DNA from: an uncultured Woeseiaceae bacterium
Lineage (GTDB): Bacteria > Pseudomonadota > Gammaproteobacteria > Steroidobacterales > Woeseiaceae
Direction: 5' to 3'
NCBI GenBank assembly: GCA_945788625.1
Contig: CALZMQ010000057.1
Span: 1 to 51,960 of the forward strand
DNA length: 51,960 nucleotides
How positions within the stretch are numbered: position 1 is the stretch's first letter; every line of letters begins with the position of its first letter. Positions 18,007 to 26,768 of the stretch are shown here, piece by piece. A program made the position numbers and the translations under genes. Under the pieces are notes generated by a model that did no database searches, was not told the DNA's origin, and worked only from the letters and a program-made list of their open reading frames with translations.

Positions 18007-18033
18007 TAATAGGCATGGGCCGCCAAATTTCAA
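18006..18033 (-). promoter_or_regulatory. Sigma-70 promoter of groES-groEL
   Basis: On the minus strand TTGAAA (18033-18028), a 16-bp spacer and TATTAT (18011-18006) sit directly before the CIRCE element. A sigma-32 -10 (CCCCATNT) at proper spacing is not seen, so control appears to be vegetative polymerase plus HrcA. Confidence 0.75.
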
Positions 18034-18167
18034 GCATTTCCACACGACTTTTCGTTCAAAAATCGGACCTGCATCGGTGACAACAGCCGGGTTTGGAGTA
18101 ACAATCGCAACCCCTGTCCGGTCTTCAAAGGTGAGGACCGTTGTCACCAACTTCGCTACTGACACCT

Positions 18168-20417
18168 ATGACAATAATTCGTAAGGCATTATTCACCCTG
18201 CTTCTGGTCTGCGCCGCCGCGGTCCCGGCACTCGCGGACGACGAACTGTTGCGCGTCGAGGAGGCGTTCCAGTACGTCGTGGCCGACACGGGTGATGCGC
18301 TCGAAATCGACTGGGCGATCGAAGATTGCTGTTACCTGTATCGCAACAAGCTCACCTTCGAGAGCGCTGACGGCTCGCTGGTCTTCGGCGACGTTCAGTT
18401 GCCGGAGGGTGAGCACCACGAGGACGAGTTCTTCGGCGCCCAACAGGTTTACCGCGACCGCTTCTTCGTCACTATTCCCTACACGGCAAAAGGCGATCGG
18501 CCGCAGACCGCGGAGCTCGTCATCAAGAGCCTGGGCTGCAACGACGACATCGGCATCTGCTACCCGCCCCAGGTATGGACCGAAAGCGTCAAGCTCCGCA
18601 AAGTCGCCAGCGGCACACCGAAGCTGCAGCTCGGCGCACTGGCCGGCGGCGCCAGTAACGAGTTTCCACCGGTCGACGAGGTCTTCTTCCCGGACATATT
18701 CGCGGTAGACGGCAACACGGTCGAGGTCGGCATTCGAATCGAGCCCGGCTTCTACATCTACAAGGACAAGATTTCAGTTCGCTCCCTTAGCCCGGATGCG
18801 AAAGCCGGTCAGCCCGATTTGCCCAAAGGCAAGATGAAGACCGACGAGTCGTTCGGCGAAATGGAGGTCTATCTCGAGAGCATCATTGCCCCGATGGCGA
18901 TCGCGCGCGCGACGCCGGAGGCGATGGATCTCGATTTCGAGTTCAAATACCAGGGTTGCGCGGAAGGCGGGCTCTGTTACATGCCGCAGACGCGCGTGAT
19001 ATCGGTGAGTTTGCCGGCTGCCACGACGGTGTCGGACCTGTCATCGATGCCTGCAGACGATGCACCGATTAGCGAACAGGCGCGGCTCGCCGGGATTATT
19101 ACCGGCTCGAGCATCTGGGTTGCCGCAGGGCTGTTCTTCCTCGCAGGCCTTGGCCTTGCGTTTACGCCCTGTGTCCTGCCAATGGTGCCGATATTGTCGG
19201 GCATCATCGCAGGCGAAGGCGATGACGTCACACCGATGCGTGGCTTCACGCTCGCACTCAGCTACGTGCTTGGCATGGCGCTCGTGTACACGGGAGCGGG
19301 CATCGCTGCCGCAGCCGCGGGCATGCAATTGCAGGCAACGTTCAATCAGCCGTGGGTACTGGCCCTGTTCGCCGGCGTTTTCGTTATCCTCGCGCTCGGT
19401 ATGTTCGGCGCCTACGAGCTGCAAATGCCGAGCAGCATTCAGGGCAAACTGGCCAGCGTCAGCGGCAACCAGAAAAGCGGCACGATGGTCGGCGCCTTTG
19501 TCATGGGCGCTTTATCTGCGCTGATCGTGACGGCCTGCGTCGCCCCGGCACTGATCGCCGCACTGACCGTCATGGCGCAGACCGGTGACATGCTGCGCAG
19601 CGGCACGGCCCTGTTCTCCATGAGCCTGGGCATGGGTGCGCCGCTGCTGCTGGTGGGCGCCGCGCAGGGCAAGTTGCTGCCCAAGGCAGGTCCATGGATG
19701 GTCGCCGTAAGGAATGCCTTCGGCTTCATGATGCTCGGGCTTGCCATCTGGATGTTGTCGAGGGTGCTTCCCGGCACGGTAACGATGCTCTCGTGGGCAT
19801 TGCTGATCTTCATGGCCGGTGTATTCATGGGCGGACTCACAACCCTGACGAGCGAGTCGGGCGCCGCACAAAAACTCGGCAAGGGTTTCGGCTTCCTCGC
19901 CATCCTGTATGGCCTCGTCCTGATGCTCGGCGGGCTCACCGGCGGTACCAATCCCCTGACGCCGCTCGCGACCGTCAATCTCGGCGGCGGCCGTGCAATG
20001 GTGGCGGAAGAAAAGCACGAATTGCCTTTTCAGCGCGTAAAGACGGTCGACGACCTCGACCGCGAGTTGGCCGCAGCCGCGAGTGAGGGCAAGTCGGCGT
20101 TCCTCGATTTCTACGCGGACTGGTGCGTCTCCTGCAAGGAAATGGAGGCGTACACCTTTACCGACAGCGACGTGCAGGCTGCACTCTCGAACACGGTGTG
20201 GCTGCAGGCGGACGTGACGGCAAACGATGAGGCGGACCAGGAATTACTGAACCGCTTTGACGTGTTCGGCCCACCGACGATAATTTTCTTTGACACGGAA
20301 GGCCGGCAGCGGCACGGTTACGAGGTCGTGGGGTACATGAAGGCCGAGGATTTCGCGCCGCACTTGCGCAAGGCCTTCAGCACATCGGCGTCCCTGCGCA
20401 CACAAGTCAACCAGTAG
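18168..20417 (+). CDS. dsbD: Thiol:disulfide interchange protein DsbD with duplicated N-terminal domain
   Basis: Carries electrons from cytoplasmic thioredoxin across the inner membrane to periplasmic thiol reductants. A signal peptide (MTIIRKALFTLLLVCAAAVP) is followed by two copies of the periplasmic alpha domain. Copy one has CCYLYRNK and SLGCNDDIGICYPPQ; copy two has GFYIYKDK and YQGCAEGGLCYMPQ. Then comes the eight-helix membrane domain with its cysteine pair (FTPCVLPMVP, VTACVAPALI) and a C-terminal thioredoxin domain with CVSCK. At 749 residues it is about 180 longer than the E. coli protein because of the duplication. ATG 18168 is used; TTG 18141 has the better ribosome site (GAGG) and is a real alternative. 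A TlpA-like gene follows. Confidence 0.95.
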   Translation: MTIIRKALFTLLLVCAAAVPALADDELLRVEEAFQYVVADTGDALEIDWAIEDCCYLYRNKLTFESADGSLVFGDVQLPEGEHHEDEFFGAQQVYRDRFFVTIPYTAKGDRPQTAELVIKSLGCNDDIGICYPPQVWTESVKLRKVASGTPKLQLGALAGGASNEFPPVDEVFFPDIFAVDGNTVEVGIRIEPGFYIYKDKISVRSLSPDAKAGQPDLPKGKMKTDESFGEMEVYLESIIAPMAIARATPEAMDLDFEFKYQGCAEGGLCYMPQTRVISVSLPAATTVSDLSSMPADDAPISEQARLAGIITGSSIWVAAGLFFLAGLGLAFTPCVLPMVPILSGIIAGEGDDVTPMRGFTLALSYVLGMALVYTGAGIAAAAAGMQLQATFNQPWVLALFAGVFVILALGMFGAYELQMPSSIQGKLASVSGNQKSGTMVGAFVMGALSALIVTACVAPALIAALTVMAQTGDMLRSGTALFSMSLGMGAPLLLVGAAQGKLLPKAGPWMVAVRNAFGFMMLGLAIWMLSRVLPGTVTMLSWALLIFMAGVFMGGLTTLTSESGAAQKLGKGFGFLAILYGLVLMLGGLTGGTNPLTPLATVNLGGGRAMVAEEKHELPFQRVKTVDDLDRELAAAASEGKSAFLDFYADWCVSCKEMEAYTFTDSDVQAALSNTVWLQADVTANDEADQELLNRFDVFGPPTIIFFDTEGRQRHGYEVVGYMKAEDFAPHLRKAFSTSASLRTQVNQ

Positions 20418-20445
20418 CCAGCACCTCACCAGTAAAGGTCCCGAT

Positions 20446-21075
20446 GTGTCACGAGTAACGTTGATCTTCGCAGCCGGCCTGCTTGCATTGATGGCGGGCG
20501 CGCTGTTCTACGCGGCCCGTATGCCGGTCAAGGCCCCTGCAACGCAGACGCCTGTGCAACAACCGAAAGCGCTCGAAGTCCAGACGCACCCGGAATTCAC
20601 ATTGCCGGACATGACGGGCGCGGAACGCAGTTTCTCGGAGTGGCAAGGCAAGAACCGGCTCATTAACTTCTGGGCCACCTGGTGCGCACCCTGCCGAAAG
20701 GAAATACCGGTGCTGAAAGCATTCCAGGCCGAGCAATCCGGCAACGGATTCCAGGTGCTGGGCGTCGCCGTGGATTATCCCGAAGAGGTGGCCGCGTTCG
20801 CCGAGGCCGTCGAATTCAACTACCCGGTACTGATCGGCCAGATGGAAGCGATGGCCGTCGCCGAATCCTCCGGCATCGAATTCGTCGGCATGCCGTTTAC
20901 GATGTTCGTCGCATCCGACGGTGAATACCTGAATGCTCATTTCGGCGAATTGCACAAGGAGCAACTGGACCACGTGGCGGACGTCATGTCGCGACTCGAC
21001 CGCGGCGAGATCGACAAGGACGATTCGGCTCGACGACCCGCGCACGCGGCCTCCGACGGACAAAAGTTGCACTAA
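20446..21075 (+). CDS. TlpA-family periplasmic thioredoxin-like protein
   Basis: A 209-residue protein anchored by one N-terminal hydrophobic segment (about residues 5-24) with the thioredoxin domain in the periplasm. The domain has FTLPDMTGAERSFSEWQGK, the active site WATWCAPCRKE (about residue 80) and the cis-proline loop EFVGMPFTMFV. Such TlpA/ResA-type proteins reduce specific periplasmic disulfides. It lies 28 bp after dsbD and is probably a client of DsbD. The GTG 20446 start has AAAGG eight bases upstream. The C-terminal tail after residue 185 is polar and Asp/Arg-rich. Confidence 0.9.
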   Translation: MSRVTLIFAAGLLALMAGALFYAARMPVKAPATQTPVQQPKALEVQTHPEFTLPDMTGAERSFSEWQGKNRLINFWATWCAPCRKEIPVLKAFQAEQSGNGFQVLGVAVDYPEEVAAFAEAVEFNYPVLIGQMEAMAVAESSGIEFVGMPFTMFVASDGEYLNAHFGELHKEQLDHVADVMSRLDRGEIDKDDSARRPAHAASDGQKLH

Positions 21076-21097
21076 AGTCCAAAAAAAGGGGTAGTAT
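21067..21097 (+). promoter_or_regulatory. Possible promoter for aroQ-accBC
   Basis: TTGCAC (21067-21072) and TAGTAT (21092-21097) are separated by 19 bp, longer than ideal, 40 bp before the aroQ start. The boxes are good but the spacing weakens the call. Confidence 0.4.
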
Positions 21098-21136
21098 TGC
21101 CGCCATCTTCGGCAATCTCGCCACGAAACTCACGAA

Positions 21137-21586
21137 ATGTCCAAGTTTTTGCTCATCAACGGCCCGAACCTCAACCTGCTGGGTTCGCGGGAGCCGGACG
21201 TCTACGGTGCGACACGCCTGGAAGACATCGAAGCACGCTGCGTCGCCCTCGCCGGCGAGCAGGGACACGCCCTGGATTGTTGCCAGAGCAACGCCGAACA
21301 CGAACTCATCGATCGCGTGCAGCAGGCAGCCGCCGACGGGGTCGACTTCATTATTCTCAATCCCGGCGCGTTCACGCACACCAGCATAGCGCTGCGCGAT
21401 GCTCTGCTCGCAGTCGGGATTCCGTTTATCGAGATTCACCTCAGCAATACGTTTGCACGGGAGGAATTTCGACATAGCAGCTACTTCAGCGATATCGCGA
21501 GCAGCTGCCTTTTTGGATTTGGGGCTTATGGCTACGAACTGGCGTTGCAGGCCGCCAGTCGTTTCGTCGCACATGCCGGAGAATAG
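21137..21586 (+). CDS. aroQ: Type II 3-dehydroquinate dehydratase
   Basis: The third step of the shikimate pathway, 3-dehydroquinate to 3-dehydroshikimate. The 149-residue product has LLINGPNLNLLGSREPDVYG at the N-terminus (catalytic Tyr in the last motif), CQSNAEHELIDR, NPGAFTHTSIALRDAL and EIHLSNTFAREEFRHSSYFS, all type II signatures. The protein forms dodecamers in other bacteria. It is immediately upstream of accB, the usual order in gammaproteobacteria. Confidence 0.98.
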   Translation: MSKFLLINGPNLNLLGSREPDVYGATRLEDIEARCVALAGEQGHALDCCQSNAEHELIDRVQQAAADGVDFIILNPGAFTHTSIALRDALLAVGIPFIEIHLSNTFAREEFRHSSYFSDIASSCLFGFGAYGYELALQAASRFVAHAGE

Positions 21587-21607
21587 TCCTCCGACGAGGT
21601 GAACTTG

Positions 21608-22087
21608 ATGGATATAAGAAAAGTAAAAAAACTGATCGAGCTGCTGGATGAGTCCGGTATTGCCGAGATCGAAATAACCGAGGGAGAAGAATCCGTACGT
21701 ATCAGCCGCTACGCACAAGGCGCCCACGCGGTGCCCGTTGCCCCGGCGGCTGCGCCGGTGGCGATAGCGGCGGCGCCCGCTGCCGCGCCCAGGGCCGCGG
21801 CGGTAGAGGCTGTCGCCGCGATCGAAGTGGAAGAAGACGGCTTCGAGGTCACGGCACCGATGGTCGGCACCTACTACGCGGCATCCTCGCCCGGTGCGGC
21901 GCCGTACGTCCAGGTCGGCGACCGGGTCGGCGAAGGGGATACGCTTTGTATCATCGAAGCGATGAAGATGATGAACCAGATTGAATCCGACGTGTCGGGG
22001 GTCATCAAGTCGATCCGTATACAAAACGGTGAGCCTGTTGAATTCGGCCAGACGCTGTTCGTGATCGACCAGCGCCAGGGCGACTAG
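21608..22087 (+). CDS. accB: Biotin carboxyl carrier protein of acetyl-CoA carboxylase
   Basis: Carries biotin between the AccC and AccAD active sites in fatty-acid synthesis. The 159-residue product has an N-terminal domain (MDIRKVKKLIELLDESGIAE), an Ala/Pro-rich flexible linker (about residues 42-75) and a C-terminal biotinyl domain with the biotinylated lysine in EAMKMMNQIE. ATG 21608 has GAGG eight bases upstream. accC follows after 14 bp. Confidence 0.98.
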   Translation: MDIRKVKKLIELLDESGIAEIEITEGEESVRISRYAQGAHAVPVAPAAAPVAIAAAPAAAPRAAAVEAVAAIEVEEDGFEVTAPMVGTYYAASSPGAAPYVQVGDRVGEGDTLCIIEAMKMMNQIESDVSGVIKSIRIQNGEPVEFGQTLFVIDQRQGD

Positions 22088-22101
22088 CGGGCGACGCCGA
22101 C

Positions 22102-23445
22102 ATGCTGGACAAGATTGTCATTGCCAACAGAGGTGAGATCGCGTTGCGCATCCTGCGGGCCTGCCGCGAGATGGGCATCAAGACAGTTGCCGTGCATTCC
22201 ACGGCCGACAATAACCTGAAGCATGTGTTGCTCGCCGACGAAACGGTCTGCATCGGGCCGCCGCCCTCGACCGAGAGTTACCTCAACATGCCGGCCATTA
22301 TCAGTGCCGCGGAAGTGACCGACGCGACTGGTATACACCCGGGCTACGGGTTTCTTTCCGAGAACGCGGACTTTGCAGAACGCGTGGAGTCGAGCGGCTT
22401 CACCTTCATCGGCCCCAGGGCCGATTCCATTCGCCTCATGGGGGACAAGGTCTCTGCGATTGCGGCGATGAAAAAAGCCGGTGTTCCCTGTGTGCCCGGA
22501 TCGGATGGGCCCCTGGGCGACGACCCGGACGAAAACATGCGGCTCGCGCGCGATATCGGCTACCCCATCATTATCAAGGCGTCGGGCGGCGGTGGCGGAC
22601 GCGGCATGCGCGTCGTGCACGCAGAAGCATCCCTCACCGCGGCAATCACGGTGACGAAGGCCGAGGCACGCGCCGCGTTCGGCAATGACGTCGTGTACAT
22701 GGAAAAATTCCTCGAGACCCCGAGACACGTCGAGTTCCAGGTTCTGGCCGACACGCACGGCAACGCCATTCATCTCGGCGAACGCGATTGTTCGATGCAA
22801 AGGCGGCATCAAAAGGTCATCGAGGAGGCACCCGCGCCCGGCATCACAGAAGCGCAACGCAATCGCATCGGCGAACGCTGCGTGAGGGCGTGCGAGGAAA
22901 TCGGCTACCGCAGCGCCGGGACCTTCGAGTTCCTGTACGAGGACGATGAGTTTTATTTCATCGAGATGAATACCCGCCTGCAGGTCGAGCACCCTGTAAC
23001 GGAAATGATTACCGGAATCGACATCGTGCGGGAGCAACTGCGAATCGCCAGCGGCGAGGAACTGTTGATCAGTCAGGAGGATGTGCGGATCCAGGGACAC
23101 GCGATTGAGTGCCGGATCAATGCCGAGGACCCGAACAGCTTCATGCCCTCGCCCGGCCTGGTCACCTTGTGGCACTCCCCGGGCGGCCCGGGTGTGCGCG
23201 TCGAAAGTCACATCTACAGTGGTTACAAGGTCCCGCCCTACTATGACTCGATGATCGGCAAGCTGATCGCTCATGGCGCAGACCGGGACGCCGCTTTCGC
23301 GCGCATGAAAAGCGCCCTGAGCGAGATCGTCATCGAAGGAATCAAAACGAACGTACCGCTGCACCAGGAAATTTTCCAGCATGCCGCATTCCAGGCGGGC
23401 GGCACGGACATTCATTACCTCGAGAAACGTCTCGGACTGGTTTGA
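22102..23445 (+). CDS. accC: Biotin carboxylase of acetyl-CoA carboxylase
   Basis: ATP-dependent carboxylation of AccB-bound biotin. The 447-residue product is standard: MLDKIVIANRGEIALRIL, the Gly-rich ATP-grasp loop KASGGGGGRGMRVV, the metal/bicarbonate region EMNTRLQVEHPVTEMITGID, and INAEDP. Operonic with accB (14-bp gap) and followed by prmA (17-bp gap). Confidence 0.99.
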   Translation: MLDKIVIANRGEIALRILRACREMGIKTVAVHSTADNNLKHVLLADETVCIGPPPSTESYLNMPAIISAAEVTDATGIHPGYGFLSENADFAERVESSGFTFIGPRADSIRLMGDKVSAIAAMKKAGVPCVPGSDGPLGDDPDENMRLARDIGYPIIIKASGGGGGRGMRVVHAEASLTAAITVTKAEARAAFGNDVVYMEKFLETPRHVEFQVLADTHGNAIHLGERDCSMQRRHQKVIEEAPAPGITEAQRNRIGERCVRACEEIGYRSAGTFEFLYEDDEFYFIEMNTRLQVEHPVTEMITGIDIVREQLRIASGEELLISQEDVRIQGHAIECRINAEDPNSFMPSPGLVTLWHSPGGPGVRVESHIYSGYKVPPYYDSMIGKLIAHGADRDAAFARMKSALSEIVIEGIKTNVPLHQEIFQHAAFQAGGTDIHYLEKRLGLV

Positions 23446-23462
23446 TACGGAGCGACTGAGCC

Positions 23463-24353
23463 GTGGATTGGCAACAGTTCGTCATCGACCTCGACACACT
23501 GGACCCGGCCACCGTCGAGGAAGTCTTCACGCGCCATGGCGCGCACTCGGTCACCCTGAGTGACGCCGGTGACGCACCGGTCCTCGAGCCATTGCCGGGC
23601 GAGACGCCACTGTGGGCCGACACGCGCATGACCGCACTGTTCTCCCCGGACGTCGACCTGAAGGGGGTGCGTGCGGGACTGCTGGAAGCGCTGCAAGTCG
23701 GTTCTTTGCCGCCGCATCGCGTCGAGACCCTGGCGGACCGCGCCTGGGAACGCGAATGGCTGAAGGACTTCAGCCCGATGCAATTCGGCGAGCGGCTCTG
23801 GATCAGCCCCGGCGACGGCGTGGTGTCGCAGCAGGATGCCGTTATCGTGCGCCTGGACCCCGGGCTCGCGTTCGGCACCGGCACTCACCCGACGACCGCG
23901 CTGTGCCTGGAATGGCTCGACGGCCTGCCGCTAAGGGGCGCAACGATGCTGGACTACGGCTGCGGTTCCGGCGTGCTGGCGATTGCCGCCCTGCTGCTCG
24001 GCTGCCGAAGCGCCACAGCGATGGACATCGATCCCCAGGCCGTCATGGCGACCGGCCAGAACGCCGCACGCAACATGGTGCAAGGGCAGTTGCGGATTTG
24101 CCGGGGCGAAGACGAAATCGAGGGAGAATTCGACGTCGTAGTGGCGAATATCCTCGCCGGGCCACTTGTTCAGTTTGCCGAATCCATCACATCAACCGTT
24201 ACACGCCGCGGTATGCTTGCGTTATCCGGCGTATTATGTGAACAAGCCGGGGACGTCATGGAGGCGTACGCGCGCTGGATCGAATTCGACGATCCGGTAT
24301 GGAGGGAGCAGGACGGCCACACGTGGTCGCGGCTCACGGGAACGAGGAGATAG
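23463..24353 (+). CDS. prmA: Ribosomal protein L11 methyltransferase
   Basis: SAM-dependent trimethylation of ribosomal protein L11. The 296-residue product has the N-terminal substrate-binding domain (about residues 1-95), then FGTGTHPTTALCLEWL and the SAM motif MLDYGCGSGVLAIAALLLG, and DVVVANILAGPL, which carries the NxL motif. GTG 23463 is the start. Its place between accC and the DUF3426 gene is typical of gammaproteobacteria. Confidence 0.97.
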   Translation: MDWQQFVIDLDTLDPATVEEVFTRHGAHSVTLSDAGDAPVLEPLPGETPLWADTRMTALFSPDVDLKGVRAGLLEALQVGSLPPHRVETLADRAWEREWLKDFSPMQFGERLWISPGDGVVSQQDAVIVRLDPGLAFGTGTHPTTALCLEWLDGLPLRGATMLDYGCGSGVLAIAALLLGCRSATAMDIDPQAVMATGQNAARNMVQGQLRICRGEDEIEGEFDVVVANILAGPLVQFAESITSTVTRRGMLALSGVLCEQAGDVMEAYARWIEFDDPVWREQDGHTWSRLTGTRR

Positions 24354-24362
24354 GGCCAGGCA

Positions 24363-26768
24363 ATGTACACGCAATGCCCTGATTGCAGCACTGCATTTCG
24401 CGTCACAGCAGATGTCCTGAAACAGGCCGCTGGCAAGGTGCGCTGCGGTGGCTGCGGTAATGCTTTCAACGCACTCAAGTATTTGACGGAGCGGATGCCC
24501 GAGCCGACGGCACCCAAGGCTGCCGAAGGTTCGCTTCCGGAACTCAAGCCCGAGAGCCCCAAACAGGACGACGGGCTGCCGACGTCAATCTCCGCCGAGC
24601 AAAGCGCAGCGCTGCTGAAGACGCTCGATCAGCTCGCCGGCTCCGACATCCGTATCGAGGATACCGGCGTCGAGTGGCGCGTATTCGACGAAGATGAGAC
24701 GTCCGAGCCTGCGGCGGACGACGACCACGCGAATATCGCCGACGCACCGGAAACGGCCGTCGACGAACTCCTCGAAGAATCACCTACTCCGGTGGACCAG
24801 ATCCTCACGGCCGCGCCGACCAACGTCGAGGCCGGCGAAATCTTCGAGGAATCGGCGCAGAGTCCAACCCGTACGTCGGTCGACGAAATACGATTTGACG
24901 ACAATACGCCGTTGCCTGACGACTTTGGGCTGGATGGCGGCGTCTCGATCGAGACCGACGGCGACATTCCCGAGCGGCCACAGCCGGAAGCGGAGCCGGC
25001 TGATGTGACGGATGACGCGCAAGCGGAGCTGGCGCTGAGCGAGCCCGATGAGTGGGAGGACATCCTCGGCGAGTTCGAGGACCTCGCGGTAGACGTTGCA
25101 GCGCCTGCCGATGACACGGCGGCGGCGATTCAGCAGAGTCCCGACGAGCCTGCGGAGCTTCAGGACAGCCCCGGCGAGCCTGCGCCGCAACCGGAACCGG
25201 AAACACCCGAACAGGAAGCCCGCGACGAAGTCGAAGAACTGCTCGACATGGATACGCAGTTTGCGTTGCAGGCCGAAGCCATGGGCATCGACCTCAGCGG
25301 AATGCACGAACGTGCTGAAGCGGCCGACGAAGCTGACACGCCTGAAGCAGCCGTGATTGGCGCGGACGCAGCGCCGGCTGAGGAGCCGAAGCTCGAGCTG
25401 CATGCGGAACCCGATGAAGAGCCCGGGCCGGACCCGGATACAGACATCGAGGAGGTCAGCGCTGCAGAGCCGTCCGCGCCGGAACCTGCTGCAGACCCCG
25501 AAGACGATATTGCGCTGGATCTGGAAGCAGAACTCGGCGCGGAGTCCCTCGACGAACTCGCAGAGATCGATCTGATCGATGAAGCCGATGCCGCATCGAT
25601 CGAGAATGAACTGGCCGAACTTGCGGACCGGTCAAACGTGTTCGACGACGGTTTTTTCGACGCCGAAGAAGCGGCAGCGCAGGATGACGTTGATCTCGAC
25701 ATCGAACTCCCGGACGCCGACGAGAGCGGCGCGGCGGACGAGGACGGTCACGAGATTGAAGTTTGGGATGTCCCGCAAGCCGACGCACGAAAGGACGATG
25801 ATTTCGACTTTGGGCTCCTGGGTGCCGACGAAGACGCGCCCTCAGACAAGGACGATGGCGACGCTGAGATGGTGGACGCCGATGAGATTGAGGCGGCCTA
25901 CGAAGACGGCGATGAGGACGAAGATTCACATATCCCGCCGCTGAGCGAAGAGGAACAGACGATCAATATGATGATCGACCAGGACCTCCTGAGCCTGGCG
26001 ATCGAGGACGAGGATGGTTTTGCCTCTACCATCGTCATTCCGCGGGAGGACGCCGATGCGGACGCCATCGCCGCCGAGGATGAGTGGCCCAGCCTCAGGG
26101 ATACGGCATCGGGCTTCGAGACCATCGTCATGGAAGGCGAGACGATTCACTCGGAGATCGACAAGGAGAAGCTCGAGGCGGATGCGGCAGCCGCGGCGGC
26201 GCTCGCAAAGCAACGGGAACTCATCGCGGATCAGCAGCAACCCGCCCGGTCACGAGGCATCCGTTATGGCATGCTCGGTGCTGTGTTCCTGCTGGTGATA
26301 CTACTGCTCGCACAGGCAGTGCATCAGTATCGCGAGGAACTGGCGACCATCCCCGCGTTCAATTCCACGGTGGGCCCGATGTACCGGGCGATCGGCAAGC
26401 CGCTGTCACCGGCCTGGGACATACGGGGTTGGCGGTTCGAGGCCACACGGGGAAGCACCGACGAGAACGACGAAACGCTGACCATATACTCGCGCATTGG
26501 CAATAAATCCGAGACGCCGCTGCCTTACCCGATGATCAGCATTTCGCTGACGGACCGGTTCGAAGAGACTATCGGCAGCCGGATGCTCGATCCCGCGGAA
26601 TACCTCACCAGCGACCTGGATCCGCGCAAGCTGGTTCAGCCCGGGAATACCTTCAACGCGGTGATCTCCATCCAGTCTCCGTCCGAGGAAGCGACCGGCT
26701 TCAAGCTGAACGTGTGTTATCGGCTGTCCAGCGGACAACTGCGCTGCGCGATCGAAGATTTTAAATGA
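24363..26768 (+). CDS. DUF3426 zinc-ribbon membrane protein with a very long acidic linker
   Basis: The 801-residue product has three parts. An N-terminal MJ0042-type zinc ribbon holds four cysteines (C5, C8, C28, C31). A low-complexity linker runs from about residue 45 to 630 and is dominated by Asp, Glu, Ala and Pro. One transmembrane helix (about 635-655, MLGAVFLLVILLLAQAV) is followed by a C-terminal extracytoplasmic domain of the DUF3426 type, ending KLNVCYRLSSGQLRCAIEDF. Family members between prmA and dusB are usually a few hundred residues; this linker is unusually large. The function is unknown. Its TGA overlaps the dusB ATG by 4 bp, so the two are probably coupled. Confidence 0.9.
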   Translation: MYTQCPDCSTAFRVTADVLKQAAGKVRCGGCGNAFNALKYLTERMPEPTAPKAAEGSLPELKPESPKQDDGLPTSISAEQSAALLKTLDQLAGSDIRIEDTGVEWRVFDEDETSEPAADDDHANIADAPETAVDELLEESPTPVDQILTAAPTNVEAGEIFEESAQSPTRTSVDEIRFDDNTPLPDDFGLDGGVSIETDGDIPERPQPEAEPADVTDDAQAELALSEPDEWEDILGEFEDLAVDVAAPADDTAAAIQQSPDEPAELQDSPGEPAPQPEPETPEQEARDEVEELLDMDTQFALQAEAMGIDLSGMHERAEAADEADTPEAAVIGADAAPAEEPKLELHAEPDEEPGPDPDTDIEEVSAAEPSAPEPAADPEDDIALDLEAELGAESLDELAEIDLIDEADAASIENELAELADRSNVFDDGFFDAEEAAAQDDVDLDIELPDADESGAADEDGHEIEVWDVPQADARKDDDFDFGLLGADEDAPSDKDDGDAEMVDADEIEAAYEDGDEDEDSHIPPLSEEEQTINMMIDQDLLSLAIEDEDGFASTIVIPREDADADAIAAEDEWPSLRDTASGFETIVMEGETIHSEIDKEKLEADAAAAAALAKQRELIADQQQPARSRGIRYGMLGAVFLLVILLLAQAVHQYREELATIPAFNSTVGPMYRAIGKPLSPAWDIRGWRFEATRGSTDENDETLTIYSRIGNKSETPLPYPMISISLTDRFEETIGSRMLDPAEYLTSDLDPRKLVQPGNTFNAVISIQSPSEEATGFKLNVCYRLSSGQLRCAIEDFK

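Noticed and set aside
20984..22024. A 346-residue minus-strand frame across aroQ and accB
   Set aside because: Both plus-strand genes are unambiguous.
22084..23415. A 443-residue open frame on the minus strand across accC
   Set aside because: It mirrors accC codons in a GC-rich gene and has no recognisable protein features.
25456..25929. Open frames opposite the acidic DUF3426 linker
   Set aside because: Arg/Pro-rich frames are the expected reverse of Asp/Glu-rich codons.
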